This document shows, one piece after another, positions 11,580 to 23,500 of a stretch of 57,421 nt of DNA. Source of the stretch: Silene noctiflora (lineage: Eukaryota; Streptophyta; Magnoliopsida; Caryophyllales; Caryophyllaceae); the NCBI GenBank assembly GCA_009801015.1, contig VHZZ01000037.1, forward strand, positions 254,548 through 311,968. The letters run 5' to 3'. A program made the translations under genes and the position numbers. Under the pieces are notes generated by a model. The model saw nothing but the letters and a program-made list of their open reading frames with translations. It did no database searches and was not told the DNA's origin. Numbering within the stretch: position 1 is the stretch's first letter; each line of letters begins with the position of its first letter.

Positions 11580-12663
11580 ACTAAATTAGCTGGGTGGCCG
11601 ACTGGCCGGAGTATAGCTTCATTTCTTAAATATGAGGGTGGGCGTACGACTTGTATGAGTCGCGTTTTTTAGCTATATGTTCTAGTTAGATAGACCATGG
11701 ACGGGAGTTAAGGCCAAACTTAAAACCGACCCGTGTATAGGGCCTTGAACCAGAGTACTAAGCCGTGAAAAGTGGGAGGCGAGGAAAGTTAGGGTTCGGA
11801 AAATTAACCCATGAGCCAGATCAAACCGGACAAGCTAAAGAATCAATCAAAAAAATCACATATCTACATTTTTTTTCGAAATTTCCATTTTTTCTTTATA
11901 GTTTTCATCTAAAAAACTGTAGCAAGTTCGACTTTCAGACAAAAGAGTTAGCTACTTCTTGATATCCCTTACGTTTTCCCTCTTGTACCGTTACACAAAT
12001 GTACGTATAAGGATATCGTAACTAATCAAATGACCACCGTCAATAATAGTCTTTTTTTGTGAAACAATAAAGTGGTTATGACATATGAGACTTTCATCAT
12101 ACATAACATTATCGACGATAAAAAGAAAAAAAGGAACATACATCGGATGTATTACCTCATATTTTACTTGTTTTTGAACACATGTGTATTTTTTCTGAGC
12201 TTATTACCTCGCACTTTATTTATTTTTGAGCATATGTGTATTTTTTCTGAGTTTATTAAAGTTTACAAGTTAGATTTTAAATTTTTTTCCATCAAAACTC
12301 AAATTTAACTAAATTTGTATGTGATGTTTTTGAGTTTTATTGTAATTTTTTGACTTTAATGTTTTAATGAATGACCTCGGAAACTTTATAGTAAAACTCA
12401 TAATTTTTAAAACAAAACTCAAAAAAGTTCTTAGAATGCTCAGTAAAAAGTATAAAAAGTATAAAACTGGTGGTAGTACATCAGATGTATAATCCACTTA
12501 CTGCGATAAAAAGGGTAAACATAAGACCAAAAAGGATTATTAAGAACGATTCTTATGCTAAAAAATACAAAGGAGCTTCAAAGAAAAAAGTACTGTGTGT
12601 ACTTTGTCGTATATTTTCGTATTTATGTAATGCTAGCTATATGTAATTTAATACTTCGGAGCT
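11580..12663. other. Intergenic region, no gene seen
   Basis: A/T-rich sequence. A short direct repeat carrying TTTTTGARCACATGTGTATTTTTTCTGAG words occurs at about 12171-12200 and 12221-12250. Frames at 11765, 12072 and 12309 have no domain. Confidence 0.4.
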
Positions 12664-12764
12664 TATCCCTTTGTCCCAAACTCTCAATTACTTATTTTAC
12701 GTTTCCATTATTTACGAGGGTCATTTTAATCAAAAATAAAAAAATATTTGAAACAAAGAGAGTA
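12664..12764. mobile_element. Short Stowaway-like MITE
   Basis: TA, then CCCTTTGTCCCAAAC at the left and GTTTGAAACAAAGAGAG-like sequence then TA at the right, in inverted order. It is about 100 bp and degenerate. Confidence 0.55.
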
Positions 12765-12832
12765 TATAACTATTTACATTAACAAGAATACAAGATATAG
12801 ATCAAGCTAATGTTGCGAATATGAGAGAAATA

Positions 12833-12915
12833 CTTATGTTCTCCGGGAGGACGTTCTCCTTACACTCAAAGAAGAATCCTCCTCCTTTAGATGTAAGAAA
12901 AACGTCCTAACTCCT
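12833..12915. repeat. MITE-like inverted repeat, copy 1 of a family
   Basis: CGGGAGGACGTTCTCCTTACA and, at the other end, TGTAAGAAAAACGTCCT form imperfect terminal inverted repeats around AATCCTCCTCCTTTA. The same family occurs in opposite orientation at 15425-15530. Confidence 0.55.
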
Positions 12916-13042
12916 AATCGTAACAGAGGACACAAGTATTTTCCCGAATATGATATCAGTGGTCGCAGGAGAATGAATAGTTTGGTTAGTGTGTTATTTG
13001 TACTGACAGTGACAATTGACAAACCTTCACTATGAATCAATG

Positions 13043-13200
13043 AATCAATCCCACATCGAAAAGATAATAAGAAAATAGCCGGTTTATATAGGGAAGTATT
13101 TCCTAATTAATTAGCTTTGATACCATAATAGGCCTTATGATTGATTTAAGTCCTATTATTTTAGTATCAGATTTTGATTTTTTTAGAAAATTATTAAGTG
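13043..13200 (+). repeat. LTR/TRIM-like repeat, copy 1
   Basis: CCCACATCGAAAAG, TTTATATAGGGAAGTA, TTTGATACCATAATAGGCCT, TTAAGTCC and GTATCAGATTTTGATTT occur in order. The same words in the same order recur at 13608 and 14482. CCACATCG and a GGTATCAG-like word are common in plant LTRs and their primer-binding sites, hence the TRIM/LTR suggestion. Confidence 0.5.
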
Positions 13201-13210
13201 GTTTGATATC

Positions 13211-13211
<1 letters not shown>

Positions 13212-13250
<39 letters not shown>
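13212..13250. repeat. (AT)n microsatellite
   Basis: About 19 uninterrupted AT dinucleotides. Confidence 0.95.
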
Positions 13251-13252
<2 letters not shown>

Positions 13253-13607
13253 TGTCAAAAAGGAGTCTACTTAGTACCCGAGTGTAGCTATGATTAGAAT
13301 CGTAACCTCGTATATCAATTCTATTGATAAGGTCATCACTCGCCATACAAACATACGCTCATTTAATAAGAAAACATTATTGAACAAACATTAAATATTT
13401 TACTTATTCGAAAATTTTTAATCTTATATGGTTCTTTGTTTAAAGAATAGTGAATTTTTTAATATTGACATTTTTTTATAAAGAAAAAATAGTTTAACGA
13501 TGTCAGAAGAAAAAAACAAAAAAGTAGTGTATGAAATTAGGAAACATGTCATTAACATGCGTGTTCCCTTTAAGCACGGCTAATAACGCTAATTTTATCA
13601 TTTAAAT

Positions 13608-13765
13608 CAGGTACCACATCGGAGAGCTAAAAGGCCGATAACTATTTTATATAGGAAGTATATTACCACTAAATAGTCTGACACCATGTCAGGTCTTATG
13701 AATTGATTTAAGCCCTATTATCGAGTATTAGATTTTAATTTTAATTTCTTCGAAATTACCTACAA
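13608..13765 (+). repeat. LTR/TRIM-like repeat, copy 2
   Basis: Same word order as copy 1: ACCACATCGGAGAG, TTTTATATAGGAAGTA, GACACCATGTCAGGTCTTAT, TTTAAGCCCTATTAT, GTATTAGATTTTAATTT. Confidence 0.5.
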
Positions 13766-14048
13766 ATTTAGAGCTGTAACCTCGCGAGACAGCTCTTCGA
13801 CTACGTATTACGAGTAAAACGTTGTCAAAAGCAATATTTTGCACATAAAAAAGATCCGCGTATAAATCAAGTTTTCGAAACATAAATCCAACACTAAATA
13901 ATACGAAGTTGCCTGAAACTATAGCTTGCCATTTGAATAAAAGAAATTCACTAACTCAGTCGAAAATCACGTGTCGCACACCTTAAAATATAATTGAAAT
14001 AAAAAACAAAAAATTGAAGAAAAAACTCACCCAAATTGCACAAATTGA

Positions 14049-14245
14049 TACTTCCTCCATTCTATTTAATTCTTTACGTTTGCTTTATACACATATGTCA
14101 ATGCACGCTCATATCTTTAGTTACATGTTATTAAAAATTATAAAAGTTTGATATTCATAATCCACTTGGTGAGACAATTTAAACAAGATCTCACATGACT
14201 TGTCGAAAAAGCAAACTTAAAGAAACAAATGGAACGGAGGAAATA
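14049..14245. mobile_element. Stowaway-type MITE
   Basis: TA, CTTCCTCCATTCTATTTAATTC and further the word ACGTTTGCTTT match in inverted form AAAGCAAACTTAAAGAAACA and ATGGAACGGAGGAAA followed by TA. It is about 193 bp. Confidence 0.75.
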
Positions 14246-14481
14246 CATGGCAACTTCAAACTAGTTGTCCGAATGGATATGAGAAAAGTGGTAAGCCCCG
14301 TTATAATAAAGAAAACAATAAGTCTTCTTTGCGACGGGTATATCTGTTAAAAGCTCGTGATGGGTATTTGATCATCTATACTATAGACATTAACAATATC
14401 GATAATCAATTGAAAGACTTTGTAGTTGGTGTAAAAGATTCAAATGTGGAAAATGAGATGATGAAAGTTTTATCATTTAAT

Positions 14482-14655
14482 GAAGTACCACATCGAAGAA
14501 ATAGGAAGCCAGTAGTAGTTTATATAAGAAAGTATTTTTTTAATGTAATTACTCTGATACTATGATAGGCCTTAACAATGGGTTAAGTCCATTAAGTCCT
14601 ATCATTGAGTATCGGATTTTGATTTTCGTTTCTTTGATATCGTAAATAACTTTTG
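14482..14655 (+). repeat. LTR/TRIM-like repeat, copy 3
   Basis: ACCACATCGAAGAAATAGG, TTTATATAAGAAAGTA, TCTGATACTATGATAGGCCT, TTAAGTCCTATCATTGAG and GTATCGGATTTTGATTT again occur in order. The starts of the three copies are about 560 and 870 bp apart. Confidence 0.5.
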
Positions 14656-14980
14656 TCAAATATTGAATCCCTTTCTAAAAAATTAATTCTCATTTTTTTT
14701 TAATGCAAAAAGCATCCAAGAAAATTCATTAAAATAAGAATTATAGATGTCATGTAAAACCTAATTAATAAATATACAACCAATTGTATAAATTTTATAA
14801 GTTCTATTTAAGCTTGGAGGGTAAAGTTTATCAGTTTTACTATAAATTTTATAAGTTCTATTTTATAAATATTGGTATTAAAAAATTAACTCAAAAAAGT
14901 ACATATAAAATCCATTACATTTAGTTTTGATTTCAAAAAAACTAAAAATTGATCAAGAATGTTTAAAAGCTCGAAAAAGT

Positions 14981-15199
14981 TATCATCCCTTTATCCCGAT
15001 CAATTGTTATCCTTTTATTTTGGCACAAAGACAAGGAAAAAAATGAGGAAAGATACCAATTATCAAATGACAAGTGCACCAAGTTGACTATGAAGAATCA
15101 AATTGCTCATTAAATGTATTTTTTAAATAGAAAGGACAATAGTTAACTGAAACACTCTAAAATAACATAGGACAACAAATGACCGAGACAGATGAAGTA
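14981..15199. mobile_element. Degenerate Stowaway-type MITE
   Basis: CCCTTTATCCCGATCAATTG at the left pairs with CAAATGACCGAGACAGATGAAG at the right, with TA at both edges. It belongs to the same family as the elements at 10722 and 26527. Confidence 0.65.
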
Positions 15200-15202
15200 C
15201 CT

Positions 15203-15375
15203 TTTTAAGACGGATATATCTGTTTAAGTTAAAACAGATTAAATAATATTTCATTTGTGTGAATAAGACAAAAACCCCAAAATGTTTAGGAAATATCAAG
15301 ATGTTGTCTTATCAACACAAGGATCATTATTTAATCCGTCTAAATTTAAGGCGGACATATACGTGTTAAATAAAA
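15203..15375. repeat. MITE-like repeat with AGACGGATATAT ends
   Basis: TTTTTAAGACGGATATATCTG at the left and a related inverse, AAATTTAAGGCGGACATATACG, at the right enclose an AATAATATTT-rich core. No coding. Confidence 0.4.
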
Positions 15376-15424
15376 AATTTGCAAAATGTGATATGGTTAA
15401 TGTATAATCCGGAAAATATTTGTA

Positions 15425-15530
15425 TCCTTCAAAAAGACGCCCTCCTTACATTTAAAGGAGAAGGACCAAATAAAATTGAGGAGGATAATCCTTCTCATTT
15501 GAGTGTAATGACGTCCTCCCGAAAAACACA
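15425..15530. repeat. MITE-like inverted repeat, copy 2 (opposite orientation to 12833)
   Basis: GACGCCCTCCTTACATTTAAAG and GTGTAATGACGTCCTCCCG are the ends. The reverse complement of this copy aligns with the one at 12833, including the flanking GAGAAATA words. It lies just upstream of the GTPase gene and may overlap its promoter. Confidence 0.55.
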
Positions 15531-15679
15531 ATTATTTCTCGTATAATTCTATTTTCACGAAAAACCCTTTGCTATCCCTAATTTTACCCTAAAACCTTCG
15601 TTCTCGCCGTTCTCCATCAACTTTCTTCTTCGCCATTACTGTACTCTGCTTCCCAACTCATTTGTTTACATTTACAGAC

Positions 15680-18600
15680 ATGTTTGCTGCTCGAATTCGT
15701 CATACAAGGAAGATCAAACACTTTCTTCCTCTCTCTTATCACCATGGATTTGATGCTGCAAAAGCTTTCTCTTCTTCTTCTCCTCATCCTCCTCCTCTGG
15801 AAACTCAATTAAAGGAGGACCCAGAATCTTCACCATTTGAATTGCAAACCCTAATTAAGGACCCACAATCTCACCCATTTCAATTGCAAACCGTATCCAA
15901 GTACGCCCAAATTACGAACCCACAATCGTCAATTGAATTGCAAACCGTATCAAACTCCGCCCATATTCAGAATTTCTCAAGAGAAGGTAACTACGATCAA
16001 ATTGCTTGTCAAACTAAAGATATCTGCCATGGCTGTGGAGTTCATATGCAACACATTGACTGTAAATTACCGGGTTTTTACAGAATTCCTCCTGTTAAAA
16101 GTCCTTATTACAGGGTAAAAGTTAGTCTCACAGATCCTATTGAAGAATACGAGGCATCAAATCTCTTTAAAAAGGGTTTGATGAATCAACTTATGTTGCC
16201 CGAACCCGATTCAATTCCGCATAATAAGCCTATAATTTGTGCGCGCTGTCATTCCCTTAGAAATTATGGTAGGGTTATTGATGTTGCGGTCGAAACCCTA
16301 TTACCAGAATTTGATTTTTATCGTACTGTTGGTAGGAAGCTTGCTAGTGCTTCTGGGGTTAGGTCTGTTGTTTTAATGGTTGTTGACGCGGCTGATTTTG
16401 ATGGGTCTTTTCCCAAAATGATTGCGAATTTGGTATCGATGACTATTGATAAGTGTTCTATGGATTGGAAGGAAGGAAAGTCGGGGAATGTTCCGCGACT
16501 TGTGTTGGTGTTATCTAAGATTGATTTGTTACCAAAGAGTATATCGCCGACCGGATTAGAGCATTGGGTTAGGGCAAGGGCTCGGGAATGTGGGGCCATT
16601 AAATTGACTAGTCTTCATATGGTTAGTGCGGTTAGGGGTTGGGGTGTGGGCCATTTGATTGACGATGTTGTACAGTTGGTCGGCTCTAGAGGTCATGTTT
16701 GGGCAGTAGGTGCTCAAAATGCTGGTAAATCCACATTAATTAATGCCATGCAGAAGTTTGTCACAGAGACAGAGACGGGGGAGTGGAAGAGGAAGAGGAC
16801 GAAGGAGGAGAAGAAGATGAGGAAGGAGGCAGGAACGGGGGCGGGGGTTGGGGGACTACCATGTTTAACAGAAGCAGCTGTGCCTGGGACGACCCTAGGG
16901 ATTGTAAGGGTGGAGGGGATTCTTCCTGGAAAGGTCAAGCTGTTTGATACACCGGGGCTTTTTAATCCACATAATCTTGTGAATCGGTTGACTATGGATG
17001 AACAAAGGCTTGTTCAGATAACGAAGGAGCTGAGACCAAGGACTTATAGAGTCAAGGTCTGCCTTCACTGCTTTTTAATTTTATTTGGGATTTCATTCCC
17101 TGCAATATGATAAATTATCACGAGAAATGGTGTGATATATGAATTTGTGGGACTTGTGTCAAAGTTATTTGATGCAGTTGTTTTCTTCATGATGAATGAT
17201 GGCCTGGCCACTTAGGGTGTCAATCTATAGATCATACGAGAAGAAGGGTTCGTCATTTTGGTATTCTTATCTGATGAATTGCTTCCTATGTCCCGGTGAT
17301 TTGTTTAGCATTTCCATTTTAGGGTGTCTCAATTTTTTGTTTACCTTTCTATATTAGGCATGTCTCGTTATTTGATCGTTCAATTTCATCATTGTCCACT
17401 ACTCCACTTGTCATCTAATAACACTACCCTCAAATGCTCCCCTCCTCTTTCCTTAATCTTTGTGCTAAAAGCAAAGGTAAACAAATGACCGGGACAAGAG
17501 GTAGTATTAGTGAGAGAAAAACGTTAGGTTACTTTACCACATGTATTAATATTTTATATAGAGAGTGCAAAATGACGTGATATTTTTTGTGGGCATGCTC
17601 TGATAAAGTTATGGCATGGGAAGTGATTGTCGCTATGCATGATGATGATGATGTTATTGTTTGCAGAGGCCATTTTCTTTTTCTCCTTTTCAATCCGAAG
17701 CATCTTGGAAATCTTAAATTCTTAATCTTTAGCTATGTTTAGAAAATTTGCTGAGTATGTTGGAAAGTGGTGGTGCCGAGTAGGGATATGGTGATCCAAC
17801 GATTGGAATATGTTTTAGCGTCTTAAATTTATTAGTTACGATGGACTGTCTTCTTGGAGTGCCTTCCGAATGTGAAACTGTGAATGATTTGGACTTGGTT
17901 CTAACTAGGGACATAGTGTAATTGGCAGCTTGTTGACTCTATTTGTGTTTAAAGATATTAGTTAGTGCCCTATTCTGTGATTCTACTGTCAAAAAATTCA
18001 TTGCCTGATGCTTCATTTTTCTATCATTTGTTGACTACAGGCTGGACGTTCAGTTCATATTGCTGGGCTTATGAGGCTAGATATAGAAAAGTTGTCTGTA
18101 GAAAGTGTTTATATCACTGTTTGGGCGGCCCCTCTACTGCCCTTACATATGTCGAGAACAGAAAATGTTGATAAACTGAAGAATGATTTTTTTGGGAGAC
18201 AGTTGCAGGTAATTTTCTGTTTCTTGGTGTATGATAAAATTATTATTTTGCAGATAAAATTATATTTGCTTTTGATTTGTATGATCTTTAAGAGTATTGA
18301 AGGAGGCTCTAGTCTAAAACCTGCCATTGGTGGTCCGGGTCACAGAAAGTCCTGGTTATTGGCTTTCCTGTGATATTTGGCATTTGCAATACACTATTAT
18401 GCTAGCGATAGTTGTCGAGTAGATAGGCTAGTCCTGATTAATGTCGTGAAGTAGTATTTGTTGCATGCTTTTTCTATCATGAGACCATCTTCTCTTTGTT
18501 GCAGCCTCCTATCGGAGGAGATCGTGTCAAAGAGCTTGGAGATTGGGCACGAAGGGAATTTCATGTGACTGGAAGTAGTTGGCAAGCAAATGCTGTTGAT

Positions 18601-18819
18601 GTAGCAGCTGCTGGTGTGGGTTGGTTTTCCATTGGCCTCAATGGAGAGGCAACCATCGGTGTTTGGACATATGACGGAGTTGAGGTGACAGTGCGAAAGG
18701 CTCTTCTTCCTCACAAAGCCGAACAGTTCGAGATTGCTGGCTTTAGTGCTTCCAAAATTGTGCGGGAGGCAGACACAGCTAAATATGGTGGTCGGAAGAA
18801 AAAAAGCAGCCCGCGGTAA
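15680..18819 (+). CDS. Circularly permuted GTPase, BPG2/YqeH type, probably organellar (three exons)
   Basis: Exons 15680-17056, 18041-18208 and 18505-18819 join in frame to 619 residues with GT-AG introns. The frame is open upstream of the ATG only through a TTG. A Ser/Arg-rich, transit-peptide-like N terminus leads into a two-pair zinc finger (CHGC at 116-119, CARC at 187-190). The GTPase motifs are in permuted order: G4-like SKID near 279-282, then the P loop GAQNAGKST from 344, then G3 DTPG at 423-426. A charged insert rich in Lys/Arg/Glu lies between the P loop and G3. The C-terminal part ends in KYGGRKKKSSPR. In plants such proteins (BPG2, BPG2-like, RIF1/NOA1) act in chloroplast or mitochondrial ribosome maturation; which paralogue this is cannot be told by eye. 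Intron 1 carries a Stowaway-like MITE. Confidence 0.88.
17282..17503. mobile_element. Stowaway-like MITE in intron 1 of the GTPase gene
   Basis: CCTATGTCCCGGTGATTTGTTTA at the left and TAAACAAATGACCGGGACAAGAGG at the right are inverted repeats, with TCATCTAATAA and CCTTTCCTTAATC-type internal sequence as in the family members at 10722 and 26527. It lies wholly within the intron. Confidence 0.7.
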
Positions 18820-19403
18820 ATCGAATGCTATCACGTCTAATAGGTAACTTATGCGACTAGAACTGGCCTTATTAATACTTGCGTGTGGTAGAAGTGTAGA
18901 ACCTCCCGTTGAACAACATGTTCAACCTCTTCTTAGAGCAGGGGTCCATGAAAATAGGGGACCAAATATGTTCATCCAGTTTGTTTGTAAAAAAAATAAA
19001 AAATCACTTAAAATAATTCTCAATGGAGTCAGAGAAGAGGAAAACTACAAAGGCAAAGCAACGGTTCTTCTTCTACAACGGCTAAATCTCCTTCAATGGA
19101 TCAACAATTATCAACGACAAATCAGCAAGTTTCAAAAAAAAAAAACAATCACCATTAAGTTAATTGGACTTTTCTTTTTCCTATGTATTCATAAATTTAT
19201 ATAAATATTACTCCCTTTCATATTCAATATTTACCTATAAAAGTGAAAACTTTCCTTTAATTATAAATTCTTTGCTCTCTGTCCAATTTTTATCTCTATC
19301 TTTTCAATTAATCGGTGCATGTCTAATTGAGTTTTGTTGTTTTAAAATAGAATTTGTTTACGGTTAATTGAATGGCCTCTAATTTTAATTGTTATTTCTT
19401 CAA
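18820..19403. other. 3' flank of the GTPase gene, no gene seen
   Basis: AT-rich. A partial CTCCCTTTCATATTCAATATTT Stowaway-type end lies near 19212. Frames at 18851 and 19164 are not supported. Confidence 0.4.
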
Positions 19404-19855
19404 GATCGGGCCGTAGTTGAATTAATGGGTGCATTGAAGAAAGATGAGCATTCGGATGTAGATGGAGCTGATTTGTATACGGAGTTGAAGTTGTTAAGAG
19501 GGTTCTTGCCTACGGAGAATAATACAGACCTGCTGATCTTTTGAAGCTTGTGAAGCATTTTGGCGGTTTCCCTAATGTAATGATTGCATTTAGAAAAATC
19601 TCGACTACTCCTGGGACTGTTGCAAGTGCCGAAAGATGTTTCTGTAAACTCAAATTGTTGAAACCATATTTGCGATCAACAATGTTTACAAGAAAGACCC
19701 AATGGTTGGCATTGACGTCAATTGAAAATGATTACTTGGAGCTGCTGGATTGCAAAGATTTGATCGATGAATTTGCTTCAATGAATGCGAGGCGGACAAC
19801 CTTATTTTGTAAGGATTCGCATACTCTTAGGAGAACATTTGCAATAATAATGTAA
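19404..19855 (+). pseudogene. hAT-family transposase relic (C-terminal dimerisation domain)
   Basis: The frame from 19404 gives DRAVVELMGALKKDE and ends at a stop near 19541. The adjoining frame continues with HFGGFPNVMIAFR, TTPGTVASAERCF and LKLLKPYLRSTM, then the IENDYLELLDCKDLIDEFASMNARR region. These are the hallmarks of the hAT C-terminal dimerisation domain as found in zinc-finger-MYM/TTF-type plant hAT transposases. A frameshift near 19528 and the lack of any catalytic core show it is a dead 3' fragment. Confidence 0.85.
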
Positions 19856-20528
19856 TTTATTGAAGAAATGAACTTTGTTAGTACTCCATTATGTAATTTG
19901 ATTTTCTTTGTATTTTGGGGCCTCATCTTGAAATTTCGAACAGGGCATCTAAGATTTATGACGGCCCTGATAGCACGACATTTTCTATATAACTTGACTT
20001 GCTCAGACGAGTTTGAATTATCCGTCTTATTTTCGTGTCTCTTTATAACTCCCCATAACTTGACGCTCAGACGAGTTCGAATTATCCGTCTTATTTTCGT
20101 ATCTCATTTCATATCTCGCTTTTTCTTTATTTGATACATAAGCAATTAGGGAATGGAGGGGCATCATTAAAGAAACAAGTGTTAAATAACATATAAGAAT
20201 GATGTGACGGAACATAAAGACAACAAAACACAAGATGAGACACAAAAATGAGAAGAAAATACGTTCTCGTTCGACACTATGAATACTCAAATTTTGCATT
20301 TTAGGAGGAATCTGTGACAGCCCAAATCTCAATCTTCATTGATGTTTACTGAACCTGCAATAATTTTTGCATGCACAGTGAAATGTATCTGTATTTACCT
20401 TTCCTGTAATTTTATCTTACAGCCTAAAACAGATGAAGGGGGGTGTAAATAATTTCCAGAAGTTTTCGAAACAATGCATACTACAAATCTTTACATAAAT
20501 GAACAGATTTCTAGTGATTTAATTTCGA
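19856..20528. other. Short intergenic region between hAT relic and PPR gene
   Basis: A direct repeat, AGACGAGTTYGAATTATCCGTCTTATTTTCGT, lies at about 20006-20036 and 20071-20102. Otherwise it is the 3' flank of the PPR gene. Confidence 0.5.
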
Positions 20529-23500
20529 TCACCATCTATCCTGGCAACTACAAGTCCCATTCTTCATATGATGAAAGAAACCGACATCTTTTACAAAAAT
20601 TTCCCTACCGACAATCTTTGATACGAGCTTAGCTGATGTATGGCAATCGAAGCACATTCTAAGATTTTTCGACACTCTAATCGGCTGTGAATTGCTCAAA
20701 GAGACAATTCCAAGACTTATAGCCAGCTTTTCTGTGTGAGAACATGAACATGGATCTAAGTTGTCCTCGCTACCAAGAATCGGATTCTGCACGGAATGTC
20801 CTGCAATCCTCATATCCTTGGCCAATTTATGCCACGTATCCACGGCTATGTCCAACAATGGTGAAGAAACCCTTCCTCTCTCGAATGAATGTAGTGTAGA
20901 GCCTATACTGATATAACTGCACTCTTTCACTGTCAATGACTTCATATTATTGACAAATTTCCTCGAAACATTTGAAGCATCCCATAAGCTTGAAGATGCA
21001 TAAATATTGGACAGAAGAATGTAATTGGAAGGATTTTCGGGTTCAAGTTCAAATAGGGCTCTTGCAGCTTGCTCTCCTATCTCCGGGTTCGCATGTGTTT
21101 TGCATGACCGAAGAAGAGTGAACCAAATGCAAGCGTCAGGGTTAAAGGGCATTTGCCTGATGAATTCCAAAGCCTCATCGAGCAAGCCAACAGTTCCCAT
21201 TAAAGCAACCATACAAGTATGGTGCTCCAAACTAGGGCTAATCCCAAAATTAGTGCTCATTAGGGTAAAATACTTTCGCCCTTCTGATATCAAGCCATCA
21301 CGAGCACAAGCTGAAAGAAGTGCAGTAAAAGTTTTACCATCTGGAACGATTCCTGACGTTTCCATCTGTTCAAAGAGAGCGAAGGCATTTTTGGTCATCC
21401 CGTGAGCTGAAAAGGACGAGATCATAGCATTCCATACAGCAATGTCTTTACAAGTTTGCAAGTCGAATACCCATTTGGCTTCCCGTATGCTGCCACATTT
21501 AGCATACATGTCTATCAGGGCACTCGTAAGGAACAACTTACTAGAATCATCTAAAAGACCCTTTAAAAGGTACCCATGTATTTCTCTTCCTAATCTAAGG
21601 GCTCCAACTTCTCCACAGGCCGATACAAGAATGTTGAATGTTACCGAACTAGGTTCAAACCTTTCTTCAAGCATTCTATGAAATAGATCAAATGCCTCAA
21701 ATACACCCCTTGTGTTGGTGTAACCCGCAATTAAGGTGTTCCACATTACCGTATTCTTATCCTTTGTTCTCCAGAAAACTTCAGTAGCTGAATCTATTTC
21801 GTAGCATTTTGAGTACATATCAACCATTGCGCCTGAAACAAAACAATTAGACTCAAGCCCATTTCTCAGAACATAACCATGTAGTTCCTTGCCATGACCT
21901 AATGACCCTAAATCAGCACAAGCCGCAAGTGCACTTGTTACAGTAACGAAATTTGGTTGAATTGACTTTCTCATCAACAAAGATTGGACACTACCACTGT
22001 TAGGAGATTGCATGGCCTGGAAAAAACTAAGAGCTTCAATGTTATGCCCAGATTGCTGATAGCCAGATATTATAATATTGAATGTAACAACATTTGGATG
22101 CAAACCAGTTTCCAGCATTTCAGACAGCAACTCATATGTCTCACTCTTTTTGTCATCTCTAATGTAAGCAGCAAGTATTGTGTTATAAGTTATCTTATCG
22201 GGTTTTGGACCAACGGCTTTCATGGAATGAAATAGTTCTAGAGCAGCTTCGTTATTTCCCTCACTCATATAAGCTGCTATTATCTCATTGCATATGGCAG
22301 AGTTTTTGTCCTTCAGCCTACGAAAAATGCTTTCAGCAGAGTCAATCCTATGGCATTTCCAGTACATACCAATTAGTGATCCATCGATGTGTGTGTTTCC
22401 ACTAAGGCCAAGTTTGATAGCATGTCCATGAATCACTTGCCCTAATTCTAAATCCTCTAAGCCAGCACAAGCGGGTAAAATACTGACAATTGTCATGGTA
22501 TTTGGGGTCAATGAACACGAAAACATCTTGACATACGAATCTATAGCATCTTCATAATATCCACAATGACAGCAACCCGAGATTATTCCATTCCAAGTAT
22601 TGGCATAAGCCTTCAACCCTTTTTCTTGCATCTCCTCCACAGTACCTAAAGCCAATTCTATCTCCCCATTATGCGCAAAGCCAAAGACAAGTGCATTCCA
22701 AGAAATCAAATCACCCTGCTCACCATCCTTCTCCATCCTACGAAATGTACATACTGCCTCGTCAACCAGACCATGATCCATATAAGCTACAACAAGCGCA
22801 GTCCACGACACCACATCTCTTTCACTCATAGTATCAAAAACAGTCCTCGACGACCTCAAATCCCCACAATTCGCATACATATCAATAAGAGCATTCCCAA
22901 GGAAAACATCCTTCTCCATCCCTCTTCTCAACACAAACCCATGAACCATTCTACCTACTCTCCCCACCTCCATTGCGGAACAAGCTTTCAATATCCTCGG
23001 TACAAGAAACCTATCAGGCAACATCCCATCATTCATCATCATCCCCAACATCGAAAAAACATCAACCCAGTTCTCCATTTTACACAACCCACTAATCAAA
23101 GCCGCAAAACCCGACACCTCTCTCTTAGGAATTTCATCAAACACCTTACGTGCATCATCCAAAAAACCCGCTTTCACCGCATAACACACCACCAACTTAT
23201 TCCAAACAACATCACTATCTAAACCACCCAATTTAATAACCCGCCCATGCACCTGTCTACAAACAGAATAACAACAACAATCAGACACACCATTTTTACT
23301 AATTTTGTCTAACACATCAATACATTCAATTATCACATTTTCTGTACTTTTATGACTCAAATTATGAAACCCATTATTAATCTGATGTTTTGAGATTAAT
23401 TTGCTATCTGGGTACTTATAATTCTGATGTGATAAATCATTAAGAATGGTTTTTTCAGAAGAAGCTTCAGTTTTGAATGATGATGATGGTGAAAAGATGA

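Noticed and set aside
22671..23222. 183-codon plus-strand frame opposite the PPR gene
   Set aside because: Antisense shadow of the PPR coding sequence; His/Pro/Ile-rich with no domain.
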